64,000 nucleotides of DNA from Lithobates sylvaticus (taxonomy: Eukaryota; Chordata; Amphibia; Anura; Ranidae). Below, piece after piece: positions 1-15,071 of the stretch; position 1 is the stretch's first letter, and each line of letters begins with the position of its first letter. The translations under genes and the position numbers were made by a program. The DNA lies in NCBI GenBank assembly GCA_028564925.1, contig CM053030.1, positions 509,202-573,201 on the forward strand. The letters are read 5' to 3'. Under the pieces are notes generated by a model. It was not told the origin of the DNA. It ran no database searches and saw only the letters and a list, made by a program, of their open reading frames with translations.

Positions 1-3000
1 CAGTGAGTGTTATTCAATGGTGTCCACTGACCATTAATATGGAGACATCCCACCCTTCCAGATACTGGGTCCCCATCCTGGACAGTGAGTGTTCTTCAAT
101 GGTGTCCACTGACCATTAATATGAGGACATCCCACCCTTACAGATACTGGTCCCCATCCTGGACAGTGAGTGTTCTTCAATGGTGTCCACTGACCATTAA
201 TATGGAGACATCCCACCCTTCCAGATACTGGTCCCATCCTGGACAGTGAGTGTTGTTCAATGGTGTCCACTGACCATTAATATGAGGACATCCCACCCTT
301 CCAGATACTGGTCCCCATCCTGGACAGTGAGTGTTCTTCAATGGTGTCCACTGACCATTAATATGAGGACATTCCACCCTTCCAGATACTGGGCCCCATC
401 CTGGACAGTGAGTGTTCTTCAATGGTGTCCACTGACCATTAATATGAGGACATCCCACCCTTCCAGATACTGGTCCCCATCCTGGACAGTGAGTGTTCTT
501 CAATGGTGTCCACTGACCATTAATATGGAGACATCCCACCCTTCCAGATACTGGTCCCCATCCTGGACAGTGTGTGTTCTTCAATGGTGTCCACTGACCA
601 TTATTATGAGGACATCCCACCATTCCAGATACTGGGCCCCCACCCTGGACAGTGAGTGTTCTTCAATGGTGTCCACTGACCATTAATATGAGGACATCCC
701 ACCATTCCAGATACTGGTCCCCATCCTGGACAGTGAGTGTTCTTCATTGGTGTCCACTGACAATTAATATGAGGACATCCCACCATTCCAGATACTGGTC
801 CCCATCCTGGACAGTGAGTGTTCTTCAATGGTGTCCACTGACCTTTAATATGAGGACATCCCACCCTTCCAGATACTGGGTCCCCTTCCTGGACAGTGAG
901 TGTTCTTCAATGGTGTCCACTGACCATTAATATGAGGACATCCCACCCTTCCAGATACTGGGCCCCATCCTGGACAGTGAGTGTTATTCAATGGTGTCCA
1001 CTGTCCATTAATATGGAGACATCCCACCCTTCCAGATACTGGGCCCCCATCCTGGACAGTGAGAGTTCTTCAATGGTGTCCACTGACCTTTAATATGAGG
1101 ACATCCCACCCTTCCAGATACTGGTCCCCATCCTTGACAGTGAGTGTTCTTCTCTATGAAGAGCTGGCCACTGACCATTAATATGAGGACATCCCACCAT
1201 TCCAGATACTGGGCCCCCATCCTGGACAGTGAGTGTTCTTCTATGGTGTCCACTGACCATTAATATGAGGACATCCCACCCTTCCAGATACTGGTCCCCC
1301 ATCCTGGACAGTGAGTGTTCTTCTATGAAGAGCTGTCCACTGACCATTAATATGAGGACATCCCACCATTCCAGATACTGGGCCCCATCCTGGACAGTGA
1401 GTGTTCTTCAATGGTGTCCAATGACCATTAATATGAGGACATCCCACCATTCCAGATACTGGGTCCCATCCTGGACAGTGAGTGTTCTTCAATGGTGTCC
1501 ACTGACCATTAATATGAGGACATCCCACCATTCCAGATACTGGGTCCCCATCCTGGACAGTGAGTGTTCTTCAATGGTGTCCACTGACCATTAATATGAG
1601 GACATCCCACCCTTCCAGATACTGGTCCCCATCATGGACAGTGAGTGTTATTCAATGGTGTCCACTGACCATTAATATGAGGACATCCCACCCTTCCAGA
1701 TACTGGGCCCCCATCCTGGACAGTGAGTGTTCTTCAATGGTGTCCACAGACCATTAATATGAGGACATCCCACCATTCCAGATACTGGGTCCCCATCCTG
1801 GTCAGTGAGTGTTCTTCAATGGTGTCCACTGACCATTAATATGGAGACATCCCACCCTTCCAGATACTGGGTCCCATCATGGACAGTGAGTGTTCTTCAA
1901 TTGTGTCCACTGACCATTAATATGAGGACATTCCACCCTTCCAGATACTGGGTCCCATCCTGGACAGTGAGTGTTCTTCAATGGTGTCCACTGACCATTA
2001 ATATGAGGACATCCCACCCTTACAGATACTGGGTCCCCATCCTGGACAGTGAGTGTTCTTCAATGGTGTCCACTGACCATTAATATGAGTACATCCCACC
2101 CTTCCAGATACTGGGTCCCATCCTGGACAGTGAGTGTTGTTCAATGGTGTCCACTGACCATTAATATGAGGACATCCCACCCTTCCAGATACTGGGTCCC
2201 CATCCTGGACAGTGAGTGTTCTTCAATGGTGTCCACTGACCATTAATATGAGGACATCCCACCCTTCCAGATACTGGTCCCCATCCTGGACAGTGAGTGT
2301 TCTTCAATGGTGTCCACTGACCATTAATATGAGGACATCCCACCCTTCCAGATACTGGTCCCCATCCTGGACAGTGAGTGTTCTTCAATGGTGTCCACTG
2401 ACCATTAATATGAGGACATCCCACCCTTCCAGATACTGGTCCCCATCCTGGACAGTGAGTGTTCTTCAATGGTGTCCACTGACCATTAATATGGAGACAT
2501 CCCACCCTTCCAGATACTGGGCCCCCATCCTGGACAGTGAGTGTTCTTCAATGGTGTCCACTGACCATTAATATGAGGACATCCCACCCTTCCATATACT
2601 GGGTCCCATCCTGGACAGTGAGTGTTTTCAATGGTGTCCACTGACCATTAATATGAGGACATCCCACCATTCCAGATACTGGTCCCCATCCTGGACAGTG
2701 AGTGTTCTTCAATGGTGTCCACTGACCATTAATATGGAGACATCCCACCATTCCAGATACTGGTCCCATCCTGGACAGTGAGTGTTCTTCTTCAATGGTG
2801 TCCACTGACCATTAATATGAGGACATCCCACCATTCCAGATACTGGGCCCCCATCCTGGACAGTGAGTGTTCTTCAATGGTGTCCACTGACCATTAGATA
2901 CGGGGCCATCCCACCCTTCCAGATACTGGGCCCCATTCTGGACAGTGAGTGTTCTTCAATGGTGTCCACTGACCATTTATATGAGGACATCCCACCCATT

Positions 3001-4759
3001 CCAGATACTGGGCCCCCATTCTGGACAGTGAGTGTTCTTCAATGGTGTCCACTGACCATTAATATGAGGACATCCCACCATTCCAGATACTGGGTCCCCA
3101 TCCTGGACAGTGAGTGTTCTTCAATGGTGTCCACTGACCATTAATATGAGGACATCCCACCCTGCCAGATACTGGGTCCCCATCCTGGACTGTGAGTGTT
3201 CTTCAATGGTGTCCACTGACCATTAATATGAGGACATCCCACACTTCCAATACTGGGCCCCCCACCTGGAAGTGGAAGAGTGTTCTTCTCTATGTAGAGC
3301 TGTCCACTGACCATTATTATGAGGACATCCCACCATTCCAGATACTGTCCCCATCCTGGACAGTGAGAGTGTTCGTCTCTATGAAGAGCTGTCCACTGAC
3401 CATTAATATAAGGGACATCCGACCATTCCAGATACTGGTCCCCCATCCTGGACAGTGAGTGTTCTTCTCTATGTAGAGCTGTCCCACTGACATTGAATAT
3501 GGAGGACATCCCACCATTCCAGATACTGGGTCCCATCCTGGACAGTGAGTGTTCTTCAATGGTGTCCACTGACCATTAATATGGAGAAATCCCACCCTTC
3601 CAGATACTGGTCCCCCATCCTGGACAGTGAGTGTTCTTCAATATGAAGAGTCACTGACCATTAATATGAGGACATCCCACCATTCCAGATACTGGGTCCC
3701 CATCCTGGACAGTGAGTGTTCTTCAATGGTGTCCACTGACCATTAATATGAGGACATCCCACCCTTCCAGATACTGGGTCCCATCCTGGACAGTGAGTGT
3801 TCTTCAATGGTGTCCACTGACCATTAATATGGAGACATCCCACCCTTCCAGATACTGGGTCCCATCCTGGACAGTGAGTGTTCTTCAATGGTGTCCACTG
3901 ACCATTAATATGAGGACATCCCACCCTTCCTGATACTGGTCCCCATCCTGGACAGTGAGTGTTCTTCAATGGTGTCCACTGACCATTAATATGGAGACAT
4001 CCCACCCTTCCAGATACTGGGTCCCCATCCTGGACAGTGAGTGTTCTTCAATGGTGTCCACTGACCATTAATATGAGGACATCCCACCCTTCCAGATACT
4101 GGTCCCCATCCTGGACAGTGAGTGTTCTTCAATGGTGTCCACTGACCATTAATATGGAGACATCCCACCCTTCCAGATACTGGTCCCCATCCTGGACAGT
4201 GAGTGTTCTTCAATGGTGTCCACTGACCATTAATATGAGGACATCCCACCCTTCCAGATACTGGTCCCCATCCTGGACAGTGAGTGTTCTTCAATGGTGT
4301 CCACTGACCATTAATATGAGGACATTCCACCCTTCCAGATACTGGGCCCCCATCCTGGACAGTGAGTGTTCTTCAATGGTGTCCACTGACCATTAATATG
4401 AGGACATCCCACCATTCCAGATACTGGTCCCCATCCTGGACAGTGAGTGTTCTTCAATGGTGTCCACTGACCATTAATATGAGGACATCCCACCATTCCA
4501 GATACTGGTCCCATCCTGGACAGTGAGTGTTCTTCAATGGTGTCCACTGACCATTACTATGAGGACATCCCACCCTTCCAGATCCTGGGTCCCCATCCTG
4601 GACAGTGAGTGTTCTTCAATGGTGTCCACTGACCATTAATATGAGGACATCCCACCCTTCCAGATACTGGGCCCCCATCCTGGACAGTGAGTGTTCTTCA
4701 ATGGTGTCCACTGACCATTAATATGAGGACATCCCACCATTCCAGATACTGGTCCCCAT

Positions 4760-5215
4760 CCTGGACAGTGAGTGTACGGTCATTCAATGGTCCACTGACC
4801 ATTAATATGAGACATCCCACCCTTCCAGATACTGGCCCCCCATCCTGGACAGTGAGTGATTCAATGGTAGTCCATGACCATTAATATGGAGACCCCACCC
4901 TTCCAGATACTGGGCCCCCATCCTGACAGTGAGTTGTTCTTCAATGGTGTCCACTGACCATTAATATGAGGACATCCCACCCTTCAGATACTGGTCCCCA
5001 TCCTGGACAGTGAGTGTTCTTCTCATGAAGAGTGTCCACTGACCATTAATATGAGGACATCCCACCCTTCCAGATACTGGTCCCCATCCTGGACAGTGAG
5101 TGTTCTTCAATGGTGTCCACTGACCATTAATATGAGGACATACGGGCCCCATCCTGGACAGTGATGTCCAGCTGTCCCATGACCCATGGGACAATTGATT
5201 GGACATTCCCACCAT
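4760..5215. repeat. Degenerate patch in the satellite array
   Basis: Monomers here carry many single-base losses and gains (missing bases in GAGGACA, TCCTGGACAG and CTTCCAG, and an extra T in GTGAGTTG). At about 5,140-5,210 a rearranged stretch includes CCCATGACCCATGGGAC. Neighbouring monomers are clean. The pattern fits either an old, unhomogenised island or uncorrected long-read errors; the sequence alone cannot separate these. Confidence 0.7.
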
Positions 5216-7659
5216 TCCAGATACTGGGCCCCCATCCTGGACAGTGAGTGTTCTTCATGGTGTCCACTGACCATTAATATGAGGACATCCCACCATTCCA
5301 GATACTGGTCCCCATCCTGGACAGTGAGTGTTCTTCTATGGTGTCCACTGACCATTAATATGAGGACATCCCACCATTCCAGATACTGGGTCCCCATCCT
5401 GGACAGTGAGTGTTCTTCAATGGTGTCCACTGACCATTAATATGAGGACATCCCACCATTCCAGATACTGGTCCCCATCCTGGACAGTGAGTGTTCTTCA
5501 ATGGTGTCCACTGACCATTAATATGAGGACATCCCACCCTTCCAGATACTGGGCCCCCATCCTGGACAGTGAGTGTTCTTCAATGGTGTCCACTGACCAT
5601 TAATATGAGGACATCCCACCATTCCAGATACTGGGTCCCCATCCTGGACAGTGAGTGTTCTTCAATGGTGTCCACTGACCATTAATATGAGGACATCCCA
5701 CCCTTCCAGATACTGGGTCCCCATCCTGGACAGTGAGTGTTCTTCAATGGTGTCCACTGACCATTAATATGAGGACATTCCACCATTCCAGATACTGGGC
5801 CCCCATCCTGGACAGTGACTGTTCTTCAATGGTGTCCACTGACCATTAATATGAGGACATCCCACCATTCCAGATACTGGGTCCCCATCATGGACAGTGA
5901 GTGTTCTTCAATGGTGTCCACTGACCATTAATATGAGGACATCCCACCCTTCCAGATACTGGGTCCCCATCCTGGACAGTGAGTGTTGTTCAATGGTGTC
6001 CACTGACCATTAATATGAGGACATCCCACCCTTCCAGATACTGGTCCCCATCCTGGACAGTGAGTGTTCTTCAATTGTGTCCACTGACCATTAATATGGA
6101 GACATCCCACCCGTCCAGATACTGGGTCCCCATCCTGGACAGTGAGTGTTCTTCAATGGTGTCCATTGACCATTAATATGAGGACATCCCACCCTTCCAG
6201 ATACAGGTCCCCATCCTGGACAGTGAGTGTTCTTCTCTATGAAGAGCTGTCCACTGACCATTAATATGGAGACATCCCACCATTCCAGATACTGGTCCCC
6301 ATCCTGGACAGTGAGTGTTCTTCAATGGTGTCCACTGACCATTAATATGGAGACATCCCACCATTCCAGATACTGGGCCCCCATCCTGGACAGTGAGTGT
6401 TCTTCAATGGTGTCCACTGACCATTAATATGGAGACATCCCACCCTTCCAGATACTGGTCCCCATCCTGGACAGTGAGTGTTCTTCTCTATGAAGAACTG
6501 TCCACTGACCATTACTATGAGGACATCCCACCATTCCAGATACTGGTCCCCATCCTGGACAGTGAGTGTTCTTCAATGGTGTCCACTGACCATTAATATG
6601 GAGACATCCCACCATTCCAGATACTGGTCCCCATCCTGGACAGTGAGTGTTCTTCTCTATGAAGAGCTGTCCACTGACCATTACTATGAGGACATCCCAC
6701 CATTCCAGATACTGGTCCCCATCCTGGACAGTGAGTGTTCTTCAATGGTGCCCACTGACCATTAATATGAGGACATCCCACCCTTCCAGATAATGGGCCC
6801 CCATTCTGGACAGTGAGTGTTCTTCAATGGTGTCCACTGACCATTAATATGAGGACATCCCACCATTCCAGATACTGGGTCCCCATCCTGGACAGTGAGT
6901 GTTCTTCAATGGTGTCCACTGACCATTAATATGAGGACATCCCACCCTTCCAGATACTGGGTCCCCATCCTGGACAGTGAGTGTTCTTCAATGGTGTCCA
7001 CTGACCATTAATATGAGGACATCCCACCCTTCCAGATACTGGGTCCCCATCCTGGACAGTGAGTGTTCTTCAATGGTGTCCAGTGACCATTAATATGAGG
7101 ACATCCCACCCTTCCAGATACTGGGCCCCCATCCTGGACAGTGAGTGTTCTTCTCTATGAAGAGCTGTCCACTGACCATTAATATGAGGACATCCCACCA
7201 TTCCAGATACTGGTCCCCATCCTGGACAGTGAGTGTTCTTCTCTATGAAGAGCTGTCCACTGACCATTAATATGAGGACATCCCACCATTCCAGATACTG
7301 GTCCCCCTCCTGGACAGTGAGTGTTCTTCTCTATGAAGAGCTGTCCACTGACCATTAATATGGAGACATCCCACCATTCCAGTTACTGGGTCCCATCCTG
7401 GACAGTGAGTGTTCTTCAATGGTGTCCACTGACCATTAATATGAAGACATCCCACCATTCCAGATACTGGGTCCCATCCTGGACAGTGAGTGTTCTTCAA
7501 TGGTGTCCACTGACCATTAATATGAGGACATCCCACCCTTCCAGATACTGGACCCCATCCTGGACAGTGAGTGTTATTCAATGGTGTCCACTGACCATTA
7601 ATATGGAGACATCCCACCCTTCCAGATACTGGTCCCCATCCTGGACAGTGAGTGTTCTT

Positions 7660-8255
7660 CACTGGTGTCCACAATCCATTAATATGAGGACATCCCACAG
7701 ATTACTGGTCCCCATCCTGGACAGTGAGTGTTCTACAATGGTGTCCACTGACCTATTAATGGGACATTCCACCATTCCAGATACTGGGCCCCCATCCCAG
7801 TGAGTGTTCTTCAATGGTGTCACTGACCATTTAATATTCTTCCAGATACTGGTCCCCATCCTGGACAGTGAGTGTTCTTCATGGTGTCCACTGACCATTA
7901 ATATGAGGACATCCCACCCTTCCAGATACTAGGTCCCCATCTGGACAGTGAGTGTTCTTCAATGGTGTCCACTGACCATTAATATGAGGACATTACCCAC
8001 CTTTCCAGATACTGGTCCCCATCCTGGACAGTGAGGTTCTTCAATGGTGTCCCACTGACCATTAATATGAGGGACAGCCCACCCTCCAAATACGGGTACT
8101 AGGTCTCTCTACATTCTGTCTTTGTCCCCCCATACCTGTTATTCAGTCCAGTGGTCGTCAATGGTGTCCTCTGACCATTAACCTTTTATTTTTGGTGTGT
8201 AGTTGTTACCCACTCCTCCTAAACTTTTTGTTCCACCTATCCCTGATGACTGGTC
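7660..8255. repeat. Degenerate monomers and non-satellite patch
   Basis: From about 7,660 the monomers lose and gain bases. From about 8,093 to 8,255 the sequence is mostly not satellite: only short echoes such as TCAATGGTGTCC and TGACCATTAA remain within T-rich sequence. Normal monomers resume at the CATCCTGGACAGTGAG near 8,260. This is the only sizeable non-satellite stretch in the array apart from the hAT-like insert, so it may mark an old boundary between two arrays or a small captured segment. Confidence 0.6.
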
Positions 8256-11200
8256 CCCCATCCTGGACAGTGAGTGTTCTTCAATGGTGTCCACAGACCA
8301 TTAATATGAGGACATCCCACCCTTCCAGATACCTGGTCCCCATCCTGGACAGTGAGTGTTCTTCAATGGTGTCCACTGACCATTAATATGGAGAAATCCC
8401 ACCCTTCCAGATACTGGTCCCCATCCTGGACAGTGAGTGTTCTTCAATGGTGTCCACTGACCATTAATATGAGGACATCCCACCATTCCAGATACTGGGC
8501 CCCCATCCTGGACAGTGAGTGTTCTTCAATGGTGTCCACTGACCATTAATCTGAGGACATCCCACCCTTCCAGATACGGGGTCCCCATCCTGGACAGTGA
8601 GTGTTCTTCAAAGGTGTCCACTGACCATTAATATGGAGACATCCCACCCTTCCAGATACTGGGCCCCCATCCTGGACAGTGAGTGTTCTTCAATGGTGTC
8701 CACTGACCATTAATATGAGGACATCCCACCATTCCAGATACTGGGTCCCCATCCTGGACAGTGAGTGTTCTTCTCTATGAAGAGCTGTCCACTGACCATT
8801 AATATGAGGACATCCCACCATTCCAGATACTGGGCCCCCATCCTGGACAGTGAGTGTTCTTCAATGGTGTCCACTGACCATTAATATGAGGACATCCCAC
8901 CCTTCCAGATACTGGTCCCCATCCTGGACAGTGAGTGTTCTTCTCTATGATGAGCTGTCCACTGACCATTAATATGAGGACATCCCACCATTCCAGATAC
9001 TGGGCCCCCATCCTGGACAGTGAGTGTTCTTCAATGGTGTCCACTGACCATTAATATGAGGACATCCCACCATTCCAGATACTGGGTCCCCATCCTGGCC
9101 AGTGAGTGTTCTTCAATGGTGTCCACTGACCATTAATATGTGGACATCCCACCATTCCAGATACTGGGTCCCATCCTGGACAGTGAGTGTTCTTCAATGG
9201 TGTCCACTGACCATTAATATGAGGACATCCCACCCTTCCAGATACTGGTCCCCATCCTGGACAGTGAGTGTTATTCAATGGTGTCCACTGACCATTAATA
9301 TGAGGACATCCCACCCTTCCAGATACTGGGCCCCCATCCTGGACAGTGAGTGTTCTTCAATGGTGTCCACTGACCATTAATATGAGGACATCCCACCATT
9401 CCAGATACTGGGTCCCCATCCTGGACAGTGAGTGTTCTTCAATGGTGTCCACTGACCATTAATATGGAGACACCCCACCCTTCCAGATACTGGGTCCCCA
9501 TCCAGGACAGTGAGTGTTCTTCAATGGTGTCCACTGACCATTAATATGAGGACATCCCACCATTCCAGATACTGGGGCCCCATCCTGGACAGTGACTGTT
9601 CTTCAATGGTGTCCACTGACCATTAATATGAGGACATCCCACCTTTCCAGATACTGGGCCCCCATCCTGGACAGTGAGTGTTCTTCAATGGTGTCCACTG
9701 ACCATTAATATGAGGACATCCCACCCTTCCAGATAATGGGTCCCCATCCTGGACAGTGAGTGTTGTTCAATGGTGTCCACTGACCATTAATATGAGGACA
9801 TCCTACCCTTCCAGATACTGGTCCCCATCCTGGACAGTGAGTGTTCTTCAATTGTGTCCACTGACCATTAATATGGAGACATCCCACCCTTCCAGATACT
9901 GGGTCCCCATCCTGGACAGTGAGTGTTCTTCAATGGTGTCCATTGACCATTAATATGAGGACATCCCACCCTTCCAGATACTGGTCCCCATCCTGGACAG
10001 TGAGTGTTCTTCTCTATGAAGAGCTGTCCACTGACCATTAATATGGAGACATCCCACCATTCCAGATACTGGTCCCCATCCTGGACAGTGAGTGTTCTTC
10101 AATGGTGTCCACTGACCATTAATATGGAGACATCCCACCATTCCAGATACTGGGCCCCATCCTGGACAGTGAGTGTTCTTCAATGGTGTCCACTGACCAT
10201 TAATATGGAGACATCCCACCTTTCCAGATACTGGTCCCCATCCTGGACAGTGAGTGTTCTTCTCTATGAAGAACTGTCCACTGACCATTACTATGAGGAC
10301 ATCCCACCATTCCAGATACTGGGTCCCCATCCTGGACAGTGAGTGTTCTTCAATGGTGTCCACTGACCATTAATATGGAGACATCCCACCATTCCAGATA
10401 CTGGTCCCCATCCTGGACAGTGAGTGTTCTTCTCTATGAAGAGCTGTCCACTGACCATTACTATGAGGACATCCCACCATTCCAGATACTGGGTCCCCAT
10501 CCTGGACAGTGAGTGTTCTTCAATGGTGCCCACTGACCATTAATATGAGGACATCCCACCCTTCCAGATAATGGGCCCCCATTCTGGACAGTGAGTGTTC
10601 TTCAATGGTGTCCACTGACCATTAATATGAGGACATCCCACCATTCCAGATACTGGGTCCCCATCCTGGACAGTGAGTGTTCTTCAATGGTGTCCACTGA
10701 CCATTAATATGAGGACATCCCACCCTTCCAGATACTGGTCCCCATCCTGGACAGTGAGTGTTCTTCAATGGTGTCCACTGACCATTAATATGAGGACATC
10801 CTACCCTTCCAGATACTGGTCCCCATCCTGGACAGTGAGTGTTCTCTTCAATGGTGTCCACTGACCATTAATATGGAGACATCCCACCCTTCCAGATACT
10901 GGTCCCCATCCTGGACAGTGAATGTTCTTCAATGGTGTCCACTGACCATTAAAATGAGGACATCCCACCATTCCAGATACTGGGCCCCCATCCTGGACAG
11001 TGAGTGTTCTTCAATGGTGTCCACTGACCATTAATATGATGACATCCCACCATTCCAGATACTGGTCCCCATCCTTGACAGTGAGTGTTCTTCTCTATGA
11101 AGAGCTGTCCACTGACCATTAATATGAGGACATCCCACCATTCCAGATACTGGTCCCCATCCTGGACAGTGAGTGTTCTTCTCTATGAAGAGCTGTCCAC

Positions 11201-11865
11201 TGACCATTAATATGGAGACATCCCACCATTCCAGATACTGGTCCCCATCCTGGACAGTGAGTGTTCTTCAATGGTGTCCACTGACCATTAATATGGAGAC
11301 ATCCCACCCTTACAGATACTGGGCCCCCATCATGGACAGTGAGTGTTCTTCAATGGTGTCCACTGACCATTAATATGAGGACATCCCACCATTCCAGATA
11401 CTGGTCCCCATCCTGGACAGTGAGTGTTCTTCAATGGTGTCCACTGACCATTAATATGAGGACATCCCACCATTCCAGATACTGGTCCCCATCCTGGACA
11501 GTGAGTGTTCTTCTCTATGAAGAGCTGTCCACTGACCATTAATATGGAGACATCCCACCATTCCAGATACTGGTCCCCATCCTGGACAGTGAGTGTTCTT
11601 CAATGGTGTCCACTGACCATAAATATGGAGACATCCCACCCTTCCAGATACTGGTCCCCATCCTGGACAGTGAGTGTTCTTCTCTATGAAGAGCTGTCCA
11701 CTGACCATTAATATGAGGACATCCCACCATTCCAGATACTGGGTCCCCATCCTGGACAGTGAGTGTTCTTCAATGGTGTCCACTGACCATTAATATGAGG
11801 ACATCCCACCATTCCAGATACTGGGTCCCCATCCTGGACAGTGAGTGTTCTTCAATGGTGTCCAC

Positions 11866-12820
11866 CAGTGATGTAAGTAACTGAGTTAAAATAAACTGAG
11901 TTACCTAACGCAGTTACTTTAGAGGGTAACGAGTATCTAACTGATTACTTTTCCCCTCATGGTAACTCAGTTCCCATTACTTTGGCTTAGTTACCCCAAT
12001 TACATCTACCGCCACTAGATGGGAGTAGTGTAATTCCGGTGTCCTGCCGAAAAAGTTCCCCCGCCGGATAAGGACCCCCTGTACTGCTCAGGCGCAGTGC
12101 TTGCGCATTACGAAGGACTACGGAGCTTACGAAATTTGCCGAACCAAAACAGCTCTGAGTGAACTCTACACCGCGCAGGCGCAGTTACCATGTAATTGTA
12201 CGAGGCGATGCCGCACGCTCCTGATGCTCGTGCTACTCTGCAAGGGGCGTCTATCGTGTAAGTAAGGGGCGGGTCTAGTATTACTGTAACCAAGGGGGCG
12301 CATTTATTATTATTGTTATATATCGAGCTCCGCCCATTAATTTAACATTCGCCCTCTTCTGTAGCCATCCGCCCCTTACACCATATAATAATAATAGACC
12401 CGCCCCTTACACCATATAATAATAATAGACCCGCCCCTTACACGGTATAATAATAATAGACCCGCCCCTTACACGATATAATAATAATAGACCCGCCCCT
12501 TACACGATATAATAATAATAGACCGCCCCTTGCTTACACGCTATAACAGATCTGCCCCTTGGTTAGAGTAATAATAGAGCAGCCCCTTGTGGTTACACGA
12601 TATATAACAATAATAATAAATGCGCCCCTTGGTTACAGTAATACTAGACCCGCCCCTTAGTTACACGTATAGAATATTTAAAAAAAAAAGTCACAGTTAC
12701 TTTGCTACGTAACTAATTACTTTTCCAATGTAGTAACTGAGTTACTAACGCAATTACTTTTTGGGAGAAGTAATTTGTAACTTAACTAAGTACTTTTTTA
12801 AAGTAAGATGACCAACACTG
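11866..12820. mobile_element. hAT-like non-autonomous element
   Basis: The ends are CAGTGATGTAAGTAACTGAG on the left and, read inward from the right, CAGTGTTGGTCATCTTAC. Both arms are rich in GTAACTNAGTTAC-type motifs over roughly 120 bp. The element is flanked by a perfect 8-bp target duplication, GTGTCCAC, at 11,858-11,865 and 12,821-12,828. These 8 bp are part of the satellite monomer, so the element inserted into an existing monomer. CAGTG-type ends with an 8-bp duplication are typical of the hAT superfamily. No transposase reading frame is present. The interior is GC-rich near 12,050-12,270 and then holds a 31-bp minisatellite. Confidence 0.9.
12369..12672. repeat. 31-bp minisatellite inside the hAT-like element
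   Basis: Units of about 31 bp combine CCGCCCCTTACAC with a TATAATAATAATAGAC tail. The first five or so copies are regular. Later copies are diverged, with a GGTTACAG variant and length changes. The array lies wholly between the element's terminal arms, so it grew inside the transposon or travelled with it. Confidence 0.85.
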
Positions 12821-15071
12821 GTGTCCACTGACCATTAATATGAGGACATTTCACCCTTCCAGATACTGGTCCCCATCCTGGACAGTGAGTGTTCTTCAAT
12901 GGTGTCCACTGACCATTAATATGAGGACATCCCACCCTTCCAGATACTGGTCCCCATCCTGGACAGTGAGTGTTCTTCAATGGTGTCCACTGACCATTAA
13001 TATGAGGACATCCCACCCTTCCAGATACTGGTCCCCATCCTGGACAGTGAGTGTTCTTCAATGGTGTCCACTGACCATTAATATGAGGACATCCCACCCT
13101 TCCAGATACTGGTCCCCATCCTGGACAGTGAGTGTTCTTCAATGGTGTCCAGTGACCATTAATATGAGGACATCCCACCCTTCCAGATACTGGGCCCCCA
13201 TTCTGGACAGTGAGTGTTCTTCTCTATGAAGAGCTGTCCACTGACCATTAATATGAGGACATCCCACCATTCCAGATACTGGTCCCCATCCTGGACAGTG
13301 AGTGTTCTTCTCTATGAAGAGCTGTCCACTGACCATTAATATGAGGACATCCCACCATTCCAGATACTGGTCCCCATCCTGGACAGTGAGTGTTCTTCTC
13401 TATGAAGAGCTGTCCACTGACCATTAATATGGAGACATCCCACCATTCCAGATACTGGGTCCCATCCTGGACAGTGAGTGTTCTTCAATGGTGTCCACTG
13501 ACCATTAATATGAGGACATCCCACCATTCCAGATACTGGGCCCCCATCCTGGACAGTGAGTGTTCTTCAATGGTGTCCACTGACCATTAATATGAGGACA
13601 TCCCACCATTCCAGATACTGGGTCCCCATCCTGGACAGTGAGTGTTCTTCAATGGTGTCCACTGACCATTAATATGAGGACATCCCACCATTCCAGATAC
13701 TGGTCCCCATCCTGGACAGTGAGTGTTCTTCAATGGTGTCCACTGACCATTAATATGAGGACATCCCACCATTCCAGATACTGGGTCCCCATCCTGGACA
13801 GTGAGTGTTCTTCAATGGTGTCCACTGACCATTAATATGAGGACATCCCACCCTTCCAGATACTGGGCCCCCATCCTGGACAGTGAGTGTTATTCAATGG
13901 TGTCCACTGACCATTAATATGGAGACATCCCACCCTTCCAGATACTGGGCCCCCATCCTGGACAGTGAGTGTTCTTCAATGGTGTCCACTGACCATTAAT
14001 ATGAGGACATCCCACCCTTCCAGATACTGGTCCCCATCCTGGACAGTGAGTGTTCTTCTCTATGAAGAGCTGTCCACTGACCATTAATATGAGGACATCC
14101 CACCATTCCAGATACTGGGCCCCCATCCAGGACAGTGAGTGTTCTTCAATGGTGTCCACTGACCATTAATATGAGGACATCCCACCCTTCCAGATACTGG
14201 TCCCCTTCCTGGACAGTGAGTGTTCTTCAATGGTGTCCACTGACCATTAATATGGAGACATCCCACCCTTCCAGATACTGGGCCCCCATCCTGGACAGTG
14301 AGTGTTCTTCAATGGTGTCCACTGACCATTAATATGAGGACATCCCACCCTTCCAGATACTGGTCCCCATCCTGGACAGTGAGTGTTCTTCTCTATGAAG
14401 AGCTGTCCACTGACCATTAATATGAGGACATCCCACCATTCCAGATACTGGGCCCCCATCCTGGACAGTGAGTGTTCTTCAATGGTGTCCACTGACCATT
14501 AATATGAGGACATCCCACCATTCCAGATACTGGGTCCCCATCCTGGACAGTGAGTGTTCTTCAATGGTGTCCACTGACCATTAATATGAGGACATCCCAC
14601 CTTTCCAGATACTGGGTCCCCATCCTGGACAGTGAGTGTTCTTCAATGGTGTCCACTGACCATTAATATGAGGACATCCCACCCTTCCAGATACTGGTCC
14701 CCATCCTGGACAGTGAGTGTTATTCAATGGTGTCCACTGACCATTAATATGAGGACATCCCACCCTTCCAGATACTGGGCCCCCATCCTGGACAGTGAGT
14801 GTTCTTCAATGGTGTCCACTGACCATTAATATGAGGACATCCCACCATTCCAGATACTGGGTCCCCATCCTGGACAGTGAGTGTTCTTCAATGGTGTCCA
14901 CTGACCATTAATATGGAGACATCCCACCCTTCCAGATACTGGGTCCCCATCCTGGACAGTGAGTGTTCTTCAATGGTGTCCACTGACCATTAATATGAGG
15001 ACATCCCACCATTCCAGATACTGGGCCCCCATCCTGGACAGTGACTGTTCTTCAATGGTGTCCACTGACCA

